Source of the DNA: Ardenticatenaceae bacterium | GTDB lineage: Bacteria > Chloroflexota > Anaerolineae > Promineifilales > Promineifilaceae | Assembly (NCBI GenBank): GCA_020634455.1 | Contig: JACKBQ010000001.1 | Location: 310,001 to 374,000 of the forward strand | Direction: 5' to 3' | Length of the DNA: 64,000 nucleotides | Shown: positions 52,427 to 61,349 of the stretch, in pieces | Layout of the letters: each line of letters opens with the position of its first letter | How positions within the stretch are numbered: position 1 is the first letter of the stretch | Notes under the pieces: generated by a model | Seen by the model: the letters and a program-made list of their open reading frames with translations, nothing else | Told to the model about the DNA's origin: nothing | The model's database searches: none | Translations under genes and position numbers: made by a program

Positions 52427-53293
52427 ATGAAGCGTATTGGTATTTTACTGACCTGTCTTGTATTGGCAACGGCCGTTTTAAGCACTGTTGTCTGGGCAGA
52501 AACGGCCGTGCCCCGAAGCGATACATTCCTCTATTTGCCGCTGGTTAGCAAACCAGCCCAGCCCCCTCAGATTCTCAGCTTTACCGCCAATGTGCCCATC
52601 GCTGATCCGGGCGAGACCATTACCTTGAGTTGGGCCACCAGCCACGCCACCACGGTGACGCTGTACCATCTGTTTGGCGGCGCTCTCAGTGCCTTTTGGG
52701 ACGTTGCCCCCACAGGTTCAATGACCTACACCATTAGCAGCGGCAGCCGAAATTCAGAGAATTTTGCGTTGTTTGCCAGCAATGCCGATTTTCCTTACAC
52801 GTCTACTTCGCTACTGGTGCCGCTGACCTGCCCCTTTACCTGGTTCTTTGGCCCTGCGCCGGACGTGTGTCCGCAAGAGGCCGCGCTGCTCTCGGCTTCA
52901 GCAGAACAGCAGTTTGAGCATGGCGTGATGATTTGGGTAGGAGCAGAGGATCGCATTTATGTGCTTTTTGATGACACGATGTACACGGACGGCTGGAATG
53001 TGTATGAAGATAATTGGCAGGAAGGCGACCCGATAGACGACCCATCTATTGTGCCGCCGCCAGGATTTTACCAGCCGCAGCGGGGCTTTGGCCTGGTGTG
53101 GCGAGAGCAGTTGCAGGTGCGCGCTCGTTTGGGTTGGGCGTTGGCACCAGAAATGGGAGGCAGTACGGCCGTTCAGCGCACTTCCTATTACAAATACAAC
53201 CACACCTACCTGAAGGCGCTGGACAACAACGTCTGGCATCTTTTGCCGGAGCGCAGTGATTGGGAGAAGCTCATTCCAGATTTCGTTCAGTAG
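52427..53293 (+). CDS. Secreted protein with signal peptide and YLPLV motif
   Basis: 288 aa (ATG at 52427; GGAGG upstream at about 15 bases). A signal peptide (ILLTCLVLATAVLSTVVWA) is followed by YLPLVSK, a motif very common just after the signal peptide in Chloroflexota exported proteins. Residues 50-130 look like an Ig-type domain (ADPGETITLSWATSHATTVTLY). The C-terminal part has W/Y-rich repeats. Function unknown; extracellular location is likely. Confidence 0.8.
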   Translation: MKRIGILLTCLVLATAVLSTVVWAETAVPRSDTFLYLPLVSKPAQPPQILSFTANVPIADPGETITLSWATSHATTVTLYHLFGGALSAFWDVAPTGSMTYTISSGSRNSENFALFASNADFPYTSTSLLVPLTCPFTWFFGPAPDVCPQEAALLSASAEQQFEHGVMIWVGAEDRIYVLFDDTMYTDGWNVYEDNWQEGDPIDDPSIVPPPGFYQPQRGFGLVWREQLQVRARLGWALAPEMGGSTAVQRTSYYKYNHTYLKALDNNVWHLLPERSDWEKLIPDFVQ

Positions 53294-53346
53294 CCAGAAT
53301 TGTTACCCAATCTACTCCACATTACATGACAATCAGCACCCGGCGT

Positions 53347-53364
53347 TGTGAACATTGTCACTGT
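53347..53364 (+). promoter_or_regulatory. CRP/FNR-like palindrome with TTGTCACTGT, copy 2
   Basis: TGTGA, six bases, TCACT (53347-53362) is close to the TGTGA-N6-TCACA site of CRP/FNR-family regulators, and overlaps the 10-mer TTGTCACTGT (53355-53364). It lies about 75 bases before the membrane-protein start. Confidence 0.45.
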
Positions 53365-53438
53365 GGTAAAATTAGGCGCTGGCGATACTTGTGCAGCAGC
53401 AATCCAAAAGCCAAAATTCGCAGGTAGGAGGCAATTCC

Positions 53439-53822
53439 GTGAACCTTGAACAAGCAAATGCATCCATTCGCATCGCCTGGAAGATGTCGTTGGTTTCCAT
53501 ATTAATCACCGCCATGTTGACATTGGTGTATGCCAGCGGCGGTTCGTTGGCGATGGTAGATTGGTGGAATTGGCTGGATATCGTATTGATGTTTGCCTTG
53601 ACTTATGGCGTGTACAAAAAACACCGTGCGAGCACGGTGACATTGTTTGCTTACTATGTGGTTAGCAAAATCTATTTCTGGATTTTTTACGGCGTCTTTT
53701 TAGGGATTCCGATTGCGGCTATCTTTGCCTACTTCTTCTTCCGGGGCATTCAAGGTGTGTTTGCCTACCATCGTTTAGCAAATGAGTATGAAGAGGATAC
53801 GGCCGTAAACTACTCCATTTGA
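53439..53822 (+). CDS. Small integral membrane protein
   Basis: 127 aa from the GTG at 53439, chosen because GGAGG lies 8 bases upstream; an earlier GTG at 53391 has no such site. Three to four hydrophobic segments (ILITAMLTLVYA, LDIVLMFALTYGVY, YYVVSKIYFWIFYGVF, IPIAAIFAYFF). I do not recognise the family. A terminator follows. Confidence 0.75.
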   Translation: MNLEQANASIRIAWKMSLVSILITAMLTLVYASGGSLAMVDWWNWLDIVLMFALTYGVYKKHRASTVTLFAYYVVSKIYFWIFYGVFLGIPIAAIFAYFFFRGIQGVFAYHRLANEYEEDTAVNYSI

Positions 53823-53897
53823 TTCCCAATCTGTACAAAATTTCACATTGTTGCGTTCCAAATAGAAAACGTTACAATGTAATCGGCTCCCCCCCGA

Positions 53898-53942
53898 GAG
53901 ATGCCTCATGAGCGCCTGCTTGTGGGGCATCTCATTTTTTTT
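53898..53942 (+). terminator. Rho-independent terminator
   Basis: GAGATGCCTCA, loop, TGGGGCATCTC followed by ATTTTTTTT. It ends the membrane-protein transcript. Confidence 0.85.
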
Positions 53943-53944
53943 CT

Positions 53945-54418
53945 TTAGGCAAGCAGTTCCTGCATCACCCGCAAATGATCCATTTCATGATTGGCAATGA
54001 GGTGGCAAACTTCCTCAATGCTCATGATACGCAAGCTGCCGTGGCGGCCCTGCTTGCTCCAATCTTCATCTTGTAAAGTATTTATAAAGCCAAGTAAGCT
54101 GGCTCGATTTTCCTGCATGTTGTGGAGCAGTTCTTGGGGGGATTTTTCGGCCGTTTTTTGGATGGCGCGGCTGTTCCATCGGGCTAGGTCAAAATCGGGC
54201 GGGATGGGATCGTTGCCCTGCTGCCATTGAGCCATCATGCCCGTCATGCCACGTTCAGAATCAACCAGGTGGCGCAGGATGTCGGTGATTGTCCAGGTGG
54301 TGTTTTCATCGTAAACGGCCGTTGCCCAAGCCGCATCATCCAGCCCCTCAAAAAAAGTCATCAACTGCTGCCGCGAATCATATAATTTTGCTGTAATCTC
54401 ACTCTTATTAACTGTCAT
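53945..54418 (-). CDS. DinB/DfsB-fold protein
   Basis: 157 aa from the ATG at 54418. Four-helix metal-binding fold with DILRHLVDSERGM and HLIANHEMDHLRVMQ, the histidines of the DinB superfamily. Likely a thiol-transferase-like or damage-induced protein of unknown substrate. It is a distant relative of the gene at 44818. Confidence 0.82.
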   Translation of the reverse strand: MTVNKSEITAKLYDSRQQLMTFFEGLDDAAWATAVYDENTTWTITDILRHLVDSERGMTGMMAQWQQGNDPIPPDFDLARWNSRAIQKTAEKSPQELLHNMQENRASLLGFINTLQDEDWSKQGRHGSLRIMSIEEVCHLIANHEMDHLRVMQELLA

Positions 54419-54442
54419 CAAAATTTCTCCTCTGAAAATAAT

Positions 54443-54494
54443 CCTCCGGGCGAGTGGATAAATGGCCTTGATGATGCCCAGAACCTCCCGGAGG
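54443..54494. terminator. Inverted repeat between kynU and the DinB-fold gene
   Basis: CCTCCGGG and CCCGGAGG enclose about 36 bases; no T-run follows closely on the minus strand, so it may be a hairpin or attenuator rather than a terminator. Confidence 0.4.
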
Positions 54495-54510
54495 TTGGTT
54501 TTCGTGTTTC

Positions 54511-55773
54511 TTAAGTGACAACATTTTCTGTCAAACTGTACCTTTCATACAATTTTTTATCCACAACCTGGCGCAGTCGGGACATTGCCTCATGAATGTC
54601 GGCAAACGTGGTGTAGATGGGCGCAATGCCCAGCCGGATATTGTCCGGCTTGCGGAAGTCGGGAATGACGCGCATCTCGTTGCTCAACGCCTGGCTGATG
54701 CGCCAACCCTCATCGTGTCCCAGCGAAATGTGAGAGCCACGCTGCGCCGCATCTGTTGGGGAGTTAAGCCGGAAGCCCAGCGGGGCCAGCCATTCGCGCC
54801 ACAAATCCAGCAGGTAGCTGGTTTGCTGCACCGATTTGACCCTCAGTTTGTCCATGCCTGCTTCCAGCAGCAAATCTACCCCCGGTTCGATGAGCGCTGT
54901 GGAGAGCACGGGCGGCGTCCCCGTGAGAAAATGGCGCAGCCCGGCATCGCGTTCGTAATTTAGGGCAAACTCAAACATATTTTCGTGGCCCATCCAGCCC
55001 GTGACCGGATTGCCCAGCTTGTGCTGCCAGTCTCGCTGGATGTACAAAAAGGCGGGTGCGCCGGGGCCGCCGTTCAAATATTTGTAGGTGCAGCCGACGG
55101 CGAGCGGGGCATTGGCAGCCTGTAAATCGGCCGGCACGGAACCGACGGAGTGGCTCATATCCCACAGGATGAGCGCCCCGGCGTCCTGGGCGAGCCGGGT
55201 CATTTTGGCCATGTCGTAGGTGTAGCTGCTTTTGAAAACGGTGTGGCTCAGGGCAACCAGCGCGGTATCGTCATCAATGGTTGCTGCCAGCGCTTCTACC
55301 GGACCGTGGATGCCGTCTGAGGGGATGATTTGTAGCTGCAACGGCCGTTTCGCCAGCCGCGCCACCCCCTGCAAAATGTACAAATCAGAAGGAAAGTTCA
55401 GATCGTCGGTGATGATTTTGGAACGGCCGTTGTTAAAATTCACCGCCGCCAGCGCCAGCTTGAACAGATTGATCGAAGTGGAGTCCGCCACAATCACTTC
55501 ATCCGCAGCCGCGCCGATGAGCTGGCCTATTTTGCCACCAATCTGGCTTTGCAGCTCAATCCACCCTTCATTCCAGCCGCGAATCAGCCGTTGGCCCCAT
55601 TGGCGCGCCACCAAATCCTCAGCCAGGTCGCGGCTCCGTTTGAGCAGTCGCCCCAGCGAATTGCCATCCAGGTAAATCAGATCAGGGTCGTCAATGACAA
55701 ACTGTGTGCGGAAGTGGGCCAGCGGGTCCTGGGCATCAAGCTGTTGGGCGTAGGCCAGATCGGTTATGGGCAT
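54511..55773 (-). CDS. kynU: Kynureninase
   Basis: 420 aa. IYLDGNSLGRL, RGWNEGWIELQ, FNNGRSKIITDDLNFPSDLY and LWDMSHSVGSVP are signatures of kynureninase; CTYKYLNGGPGAPAFLYI contains the lysine that binds pyridoxal phosphate. It cleaves kynurenine to anthranilate and alanine in tryptophan degradation. Other genes of the pathway are not in the window. Confidence 0.93.
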   Translation of the reverse strand: MPITDLAYAQQLDAQDPLAHFRTQFVIDDPDLIYLDGNSLGRLLKRSRDLAEDLVARQWGQRLIRGWNEGWIELQSQIGGKIGQLIGAAADEVIVADSTSINLFKLALAAVNFNNGRSKIITDDLNFPSDLYILQGVARLAKRPLQLQIIPSDGIHGPVEALAATIDDDTALVALSHTVFKSSYTYDMAKMTRLAQDAGALILWDMSHSVGSVPADLQAANAPLAVGCTYKYLNGGPGAPAFLYIQRDWQHKLGNPVTGWMGHENMFEFALNYERDAGLRHFLTGTPPVLSTALIEPGVDLLLEAGMDKLRVKSVQQTSYLLDLWREWLAPLGFRLNSPTDAAQRGSHISLGHDEGWRISQALSNEMRVIPDFRKPDNIRLGIAPIYTTFADIHEAMSRLRQVVDKKLYERYSLTENVVT

Positions 55774-56016
55774 AGGAACTCTCGTTTTAGCAGGATTGCT
55801 GAAAAATGTGTCGTTTTTTGAAGTTGTTGTTGGTATCGCGTCAATCTTAACTCAAGCTGCTAACCTTGTCAGGTGGCTCCTGCCCGATTGGACAGTACCC
55901 AAAACGGCCGTTCTCCGCCATACTTACGCTTCATTTGATTATTTGGTCACAGAGCATTCAGAGTAAAACCTCAAAAATCCCCGTGTTTTCTGTGGCAAAA
56001 TTCCCCGGAGGAACTT

Positions 56017-57948
56017 ATGGGTTTTCATGGTGGTGGCTGGTGGGCCTACATCTCGCACGACGAAAAGCAGCAGCGTCCGGTCATTACGCGGGCATTGCTC
56101 TGGCGCGTCTGGCAATTTGCGCGTCCATACCGCCTTAAAATCATCTGGTTGCTGCTGACAATTTTGCTCATTACCGGGCTCACGCTGGTGTCGCCGCTGC
56201 TGGTGCGCTCGCTCATTGACGATGCCATTCCCAACAGCGATTACCGTTTGTTAACCTGGTTGGCCATCGGCATGGTGGCCATTCCCATCGTCAATGGCGG
56301 CATTGGCGTCTTCCAGCGCAGCCTCAACTCCCAAATTGGCGAAGGCGTCATCTACGATTTGCGCCGGGCGCTGTACGAACACATGCAGCAGATGTCGCTC
56401 CGCTTCTTCACCCAATCCCGCACCGGCGAGCTAATGTCCCGCCTGAACAATGATGTGGTGGGTGCTCAGCGGGCCATCAGCGACACGATTGTCACCATCA
56501 TTTCCAACATTGTTTCCCTGGTGGGCACATTGGCGATTTTGCTGACGCTGGAGTGGCGGCTGACGCTGCTGGGGCTGGCGATTTTGCCCCTGTTTGTACT
56601 GCCTGCCCGGCGCGTGGGGCGCGTTTTGCGCGATCTGCGCCGCAAATCATTGGAAATCAGCGCGGAGATGAATGCCACCATGAACGAGACGCTGAACGTG
56701 AGCGGGGCGCTGCTGGTCAAGCTGTTTGGTCGCCAGGCGCGCGAAATGCAGCGCTTTGCGGTGGATGCGGCGGAGGTGCGGGATATTGGCGTGCGCTCGG
56801 CGGTGATTGGTCGCTGGTTTTTTATGATGTTGAGCATTATCGGGGCGGTGGGAACGGCCGTTGTCTACTGGGTCGGCGGTTATCTGGTGTTGGAAGAGGC
56901 GTTTACCATCGGTACCATTGTGGCTTTTGGCAGCTACCTCTCCCAACTGTACGGCCCGCTCATGGCGCTGACCAACGCGCCGGTGGAGTTTGCCCAAAGC
57001 ATGGTCAGCTTCGAACGCGTGTTTGAAGCGCTGGACATTCCAGTGGAGATTGAGGAGAAGCCGAATGCGCAGTTGTTGGAGAAGGTAAACGGCCGTATCC
57101 AATTCCAAAACGTCTCATTTTCCTACACCGATGCGGAAGCGGGCGGTTTGCGCGAGGTGACCCGCTTTAGCTGGATGGGTGGGGGCAATCCAGCCTTGCT
57201 CAAGCGGGGCAAAGCCAGGGAAAATGGCGATGCGGCGGATGCCGAAATGCCCACAGAACAGCGCTGGGCGCTGCAAAATGTCAGCTTTACGATTGAGCCG
57301 GGAGAATTAGTGGCTTTGGTAGGCCCCAGTGGTGCCGGTAAAACCACCATTACCTACCTGATGCCGCGACTGTATGATCCGTCAGACGGCCGTATCACCA
57401 TTGACCACCACGATTTACGCGACGTCACCCTCAACAGCCTGGCCCACAACATTGGCATGGTGACCCAGGAAACCTACCTCTTCTACGACACGATCCGCGC
57501 CAACCTGCTCTACGCCCGCCCCGATGCCACCGAAGCGCAGATGGTTGCCGCTGCCAGAGCCGCCAACATCCACGACTTCATCGCCGATTTGCCCGATGGC
57601 TATGACACCGTGGTTGGCGAGCGCGGTTACCGACTCAGCGGCGGCGAACGCCAGCGCATCGCCATTGCCCGCGTGGTCCTCAAAGACCCCAGCATTTTGG
57701 TGCTGGATGAAGCCACCTCCCATCTGGACTCCCTGTCTGAGGCGCTCATTCAGGAAGCGCTGGGCAAAGTGATGCAGGGGCGCAGCAGCCTGGTGATTGC
57801 TCACCGTCTGTCTACCATTTTGGCGGCAGATAAAATTTTGGTGATGGAAAAAGGGCAGCTTGTGGAGCAGGGCACTCACGAGGAACTATTGGCGCGAGGC
57901 GGACTGTACACCAATCTTTACGAAACGCAGTTCAAGCCAACGGAGTAG
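56017..57948 (+). CDS. ABC exporter half-transporter (ABCB type)
   Basis: 643 aa. Six membrane helices (about 40-320) are followed by a nucleotide-binding domain: GPSGAGKTT (Walker A), LSGGERQRIAIARV (signature) and ILVLDEATSHLDS (Walker B). An unusual polar insertion of about 40 residues (SWMGGGNPALLKRGK) lies between the first beta-strand (FSYTDAEA) and the strand before Walker A, not present in a typical NBD. The N-terminus is a Gly/Trp-rich cytosolic extension. It probably works as a homodimer and exports lipid or drug-like substrates. Confidence 0.93.
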   Translation: MGFHGGGWWAYISHDEKQQRPVITRALLWRVWQFARPYRLKIIWLLLTILLITGLTLVSPLLVRSLIDDAIPNSDYRLLTWLAIGMVAIPIVNGGIGVFQRSLNSQIGEGVIYDLRRALYEHMQQMSLRFFTQSRTGELMSRLNNDVVGAQRAISDTIVTIISNIVSLVGTLAILLTLEWRLTLLGLAILPLFVLPARRVGRVLRDLRRKSLEISAEMNATMNETLNVSGALLVKLFGRQAREMQRFAVDAAEVRDIGVRSAVIGRWFFMMLSIIGAVGTAVVYWVGGYLVLEEAFTIGTIVAFGSYLSQLYGPLMALTNAPVEFAQSMVSFERVFEALDIPVEIEEKPNAQLLEKVNGRIQFQNVSFSYTDAEAGGLREVTRFSWMGGGNPALLKRGKARENGDAADAEMPTEQRWALQNVSFTIEPGELVALVGPSGAGKTTITYLMPRLYDPSDGRITIDHHDLRDVTLNSLAHNIGMVTQETYLFYDTIRANLLYARPDATEAQMVAAARAANIHDFIADLPDGYDTVVGERGYRLSGGERQRIAIARVVLKDPSILVLDEATSHLDSLSEALIQEALGKVMQGRSSLVIAHRLSTILAADKILVMEKGQLVEQGTHEELLARGGLYTNLYETQFKPTE

Positions 57949-57952
57949 CGTT

Positions 57953-58017
57953 TGCAAGTGGCAAGTGTGCAAGTCGAGTGGCCTTACTGGCATACTTGCA
58001 CACTCGCATACCTGCAA
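57953..58017. repeat. Intergenic hairpin of the GCAAGTG word
   Basis: TGCAAGTGGCAAGTGTGCAAG and the complement CTTGCACACTCGCATACC (in pieces) form an imperfect hairpin after the ABC gene. Confidence 0.7.
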
Positions 58018-58022
58018 CCTTC

Positions 58023-58115
58023 TTACTCCCCACGATTTTGCATTTGCGGGATGATAATTGCCGCCACAACGAGCAGCAAAATGAGTACAAAAACAATGCG
58101 CCCAATCGGATCCAT
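58023..58115 (-). CDS. 30-residue single-helix membrane peptide
   Basis: A minus-strand frame of 30 codons plus TAA, starting MDPIGRIVFVLILLL and ending NRGE. GGAGGT lies 6 bases before the ATG, as good a ribosome binding site as any in the window. Nearly the whole peptide is one hydrophobic helix with a charged C-terminal tail. Its short size puts it below usual gene-calling limits. Function unknown; a small regulatory or structural membrane peptide, or a toxin-like peptide, are possible. Confidence 0.6.
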   Translation of the reverse strand: MDPIGRIVFVLILLLVVAAIIIPQMQNRGE

Positions 58116-58442
58116 TTTTAACCTCCATTCAAGTGTGTTTGCGTAAAGCCCCCCAATTTTAGGTCAGCCTGCCTGAAAAACAACTAAAAAAGTTTCACGT
58201 ACTCTCCCGTGCTTTTGTGAAAAATAGCGCAATTCGATCGGTGATGTTTGTCATAAGCGACAATGTACTTTGTCACTGTCTGGTAAATGTACCGCTTCCT
58301 ACAATGGTCAAGGTTGTGTCATCCCATTGAATTGGGGGAGATAAAGACACATCATCCCACACTATCTCCCCTAGGCACATTTGAATTAAGCAAAGTTTCA
58401 CAAGTTACCAAGATATTATATTCCATTGGGAGGAATAGACTC
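58116..58442 (+). other. Upstream region of ppdK with repeated half-sites and a hairpin
   Basis: No gene is seen. TTGTC, GACAA and TTGTC occur at 58248-58252, 58259-58263 and 58270-58274, evenly spaced by 6 bases. GGGGAGATA (58335-58343) and TATCTCCCC (58363-58371) form a 9-bp hairpin in the probable 5' leader. Confidence 0.6.
58248..58279 (+). promoter_or_regulatory. Candidate operator: three half-sites at 11-base pitch, TTGTCACTGT copy 3
   Basis: TTGTC-N6-GACAA-N6-TTGTC, i.e. two overlapping inverted repeats one helical turn apart, extended by ACTGT to the 10-mer seen at 52330 and 53355. It lies about 165-195 bases before ppdK. Confidence 0.5.
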
Positions 58443-61202
58443 ATGACAACTGCAATGGCTCCAGAAAGGGAGAAGCAAATGAAAACAGACAAAAAGTACG
58501 TATACCTGTTCAGTGAAGTGAACAAAGCGGAAGAGCATGTTGGGGGTTCCTGGGATGCTGTTCGCGGTTTGCTGGGTGGCAAAGGTGCCAACTTGGGTGA
58601 TATGACCCGCCTGGGTGTACCGGTTCCTCCGGGACTGACCGTTTCCACAGAAGCGTGTAACGCATATTTGGCAGCGGGCGAGAAGTTCCCGGAAGGCATG
58701 TGGGAACAAGTGCGTGAGAGCATTCAAGAAGTTGAAAAAGCAATGGGCAAGAAAATTGGCGATCTGCAAAAACCGCTGCTGGTTTCTTGCCGGTCTGGCG
58801 CAAAATTCTCTATGCCTGGCATGATGGACACCGTACTCAATATCGGTATGAACGATGCTGTAGCTGCCGAGATGATTAAGCGTACTGGTCCTCGTTTTGT
58901 TTATGACATCTACCGCCGTCTCATTCAGATGTTTGGTAGTGTGGTGATGGAAGTGCCGGACGAGGTGTTTGAGGCTGTTATTGAAGCACAGCGCAAGGCT
59001 GCTGGCGTCAAGAGCGACACCGAAATGAGTGCCGATGACTGGATGGTTGTTACCGAACAGTTTAAGCAAATTTACAAAACGTATACCCGGGAAGAGTTCC
59101 CTCAGGACCCATACGAACAAATGAAACGGGCCACGGAAGCTGTCTTTAAATCCTGGAACAGCAAGCGTGCGTTTGCTTACCGCAATGCGGCTAATATTCC
59201 TCACGATTTGGGAACGGCCGTTAATATCCAAACCATGGTCTACGGCAACATCTCCCCAGATGCTGGCACCGGTGTGGCCATGTCCCGCAACGCCTCCACT
59301 GGCGAAAAAGAGCTGGAAGGCGACTTCCTGATGAATGCTCAGGGTGAAGACGTGGTGGCCGGTATTCGCATCACCCAACCCATCAGCGACCTCAAGAAAG
59401 AAATGCCAGAGGTTTACGTCCAGTTTGAAGAGATTGCTCAGAAGCTGGAAAAACATTACCGCAACATGCAGGATATGGAATTCACCATTGATCGCGGTAA
59501 GTTGTGGCTGCTGCAAACCCGCGACGGCAAGCGCACGGCGCAGGCTGAGGTTCGCATTGCCGTAGACCAGGTTGAAGAAGGGCTTATCAGCAAAGAAGAA
59601 GCGGTACGCCGCGTAAAACCAGAACAGGTAGACTTCTTCCTTCATCCTCAATTGGACGGTGAAGCGATTAAAGAAGCCAAGAAGATTGCGACTGGTTTGA
59701 ACGTTTCGCCCGGTGCGGCCGTGGGTATGGTTGCCTTTGACGCCGACACCGCCGAAAAATGGGCTAAAGAAGAAGGCAAGCAGGTTATCATGGTGCGCCC
59801 AGAGACCAAGCCAGACGATGTGCACGGTATGTTGGCCGCTCAGGGTATCCTCACCAGCAAAGGCGGCCGTACCAGCCACGCCGCGTTGGTTGCCCGTCAA
59901 TTTGGTAAACCCGCTGTGGTTGGCGTTAGCGAACTGGAACTGGACCTGGTTGGCCGTCGCATGACCGTTGGTGAAGAGCTGGAAATTCACGAAGGTGACT
60001 GGCTGTCGCTGGACGGTACGCAAGGCGTTGTCTACCTGGGCAAGTTGCCCACGGTGGTGCCAGACATTAAAAACCCGCATCTCATCAAATTGCTTAGTTG
60101 GGCCGATGAATTCCGCAAATTGGGCGTATGGGCCAATGCCGACTATCCGCGTGACGCCGAACGCGCCCGCGAATATGGCGCTCAGGGTATCGGTCTCTGC
60201 CGTACGGAGCATATGTTCTTTGAAGCTGAGCGCATGCCCATCGTGCAGAAGATGATCATGGCCAAGCATTCTGTGGATCGCAAGGATGCTCTCGATCAAC
60301 TGCTGCCGTTGCAGCGCAGCGATTTTGAAGGCTTGTTCCGCGCTATGGACGGGCTACCGGTCATCATTCGCCTGATTGACCCGCCGCTGCATGAGTTCCT
60401 GCCTTCCTTTGAAGAGCTGGTGCAAGATTTGGCTGACCTGAAAGTGCGGACGCAGCATTACCACACCCTCAGCGAAATTGACGCCGCTCTGGCTGAAATT
60501 CGCATCAAGCAGGATTACTTGGAGCGCGTTGAAGCTTTGCGCGAGATGAACCCGATGCTGGGTACACGTGGTGTGCGCCTGGGCATCCTCATCCCCGAAC
60601 TGACCAGAATGCAGGTACGAGCCATCTTTGAAGCCGCTTGTAAATGTGCCAAGGAAGGTGTGGATGTACATCCTGAGGTGATGATTCCGCTGATTTCTCA
60701 CGTGAATGAGCTAAAAGTACAGCAATCGGCGCTGGAGGCTGAGGCCAAAGCGGTGATGGAAGAGCAAGGCATCGAAATCAGCTACAAGTTTGGCACGATG
60801 ATCGAGATTCCGCGGGCGGCGCTGACCGCTGGCGAGATTGCCGAAGTGGCGCAGTTCTTCTCCTTCGGGACCAACGACTTGACGCAAACGACGTTTGGCA
60901 TTTCGCGTGACGATGCTGAATCTGGCTTCTTGATGGAGTACCAGCAGCGCGGCATTTTGAAAGAGAATCCGTTTGCCTCGATTGACCCGCGTGGTGTGGG
61001 CCGGTTGATGGAGATTGCGGTGGGAGACGGCCGTTCCGCCCGCAAAGACCTGGAAGTAGGGATTTGTGGTGAGCACGGTGGCGACCCCAAGAGTATTGCT
61101 ATCTGCCACAAGCTGGGCCTGAACTACGTTTCCTGCTCACCGTTCCGCGTACCGATTGCCCGTTTGGCAGCGGCTCATGCGGCTTTGGCCGACAAAAAGT
61201 AG
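58443..61202 (+). CDS. ppdK: Pyruvate, phosphate dikinase
   Basis: 919 aa from the ATG at 58443, with GGGAGG upstream; a second start at 58479 with its own AAGGGA is possible. The N-terminal ATP-grasp domain (GGKGANLGDM, FSMPGMMDTVLNIGMND) precedes the swivelling phosphohistidine domain (GGRTSHAALVARQ) and the PEP/pyruvate barrel with the C-terminal GICGEHGGDP cysteine. It converts pyruvate, ATP and phosphate to PEP, AMP and PPi; the PPi can be used by the family II pyrophosphatase at 50.8 kb. nifJ follows after a small minus-strand gene, so both ends of pyruvate metabolism are close. Confidence 0.97.
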   Translation: MTTAMAPEREKQMKTDKKYVYLFSEVNKAEEHVGGSWDAVRGLLGGKGANLGDMTRLGVPVPPGLTVSTEACNAYLAAGEKFPEGMWEQVRESIQEVEKAMGKKIGDLQKPLLVSCRSGAKFSMPGMMDTVLNIGMNDAVAAEMIKRTGPRFVYDIYRRLIQMFGSVVMEVPDEVFEAVIEAQRKAAGVKSDTEMSADDWMVVTEQFKQIYKTYTREEFPQDPYEQMKRATEAVFKSWNSKRAFAYRNAANIPHDLGTAVNIQTMVYGNISPDAGTGVAMSRNASTGEKELEGDFLMNAQGEDVVAGIRITQPISDLKKEMPEVYVQFEEIAQKLEKHYRNMQDMEFTIDRGKLWLLQTRDGKRTAQAEVRIAVDQVEEGLISKEEAVRRVKPEQVDFFLHPQLDGEAIKEAKKIATGLNVSPGAAVGMVAFDADTAEKWAKEEGKQVIMVRPETKPDDVHGMLAAQGILTSKGGRTSHAALVARQFGKPAVVGVSELELDLVGRRMTVGEELEIHEGDWLSLDGTQGVVYLGKLPTVVPDIKNPHLIKLLSWADEFRKLGVWANADYPRDAERAREYGAQGIGLCRTEHMFFEAERMPIVQKMIMAKHSVDRKDALDQLLPLQRSDFEGLFRAMDGLPVIIRLIDPPLHEFLPSFEELVQDLADLKVRTQHYHTLSEIDAALAEIRIKQDYLERVEALREMNPMLGTRGVRLGILIPELTRMQVRAIFEAACKCAKEGVDVHPEVMIPLISHVNELKVQQSALEAEAKAVMEEQGIEISYKFGTMIEIPRAALTAGEIAEVAQFFSFGTNDLTQTTFGISRDDAESGFLMEYQQRGILKENPFASIDPRGVGRLMEIAVGDGRSARKDLEVGICGEHGGDPKSIAICHKLGLNYVSCSPFRVPIARLAAAHAALADKK

Positions 61203-61238
61203 GTAGGTCAGCCGTAGAAAAATATCAACTGTAGATTA

Positions 61239-61269
61239 GGATGCCTTGGCAAACAAGGCATCCTTTTTT
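61239..61269 (+). terminator. Terminator after ppdK
   Basis: GGATGCCTT, loop, AAGGCATCC then TTTTTT. Confidence 0.9.
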
Positions 61270-61287
61270 ATAGGATTTTACGGGAAT

Positions 61288-61321
61288 AAAAAAACCAGTG
61301 TCCTGTGACACTGGTTTTTTT
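61288..61321. terminator. Second, bidirectional terminator
   Basis: AAACCAGTGTC, loop CTGT, GACACTGGTTT with A- and T-runs at both ends; it serves ppdK and the converging 106-aa gene. Confidence 0.9.
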
Positions 61322-61349
61322 GTAGATGAAAAATGCTTTGAAATGGCAG

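Noticed and set aside
58416..60299. 627-codon frame antisense to ppdK
   Set aside because: A shadow of the conserved gene; no recognised domain and no independent start signal.
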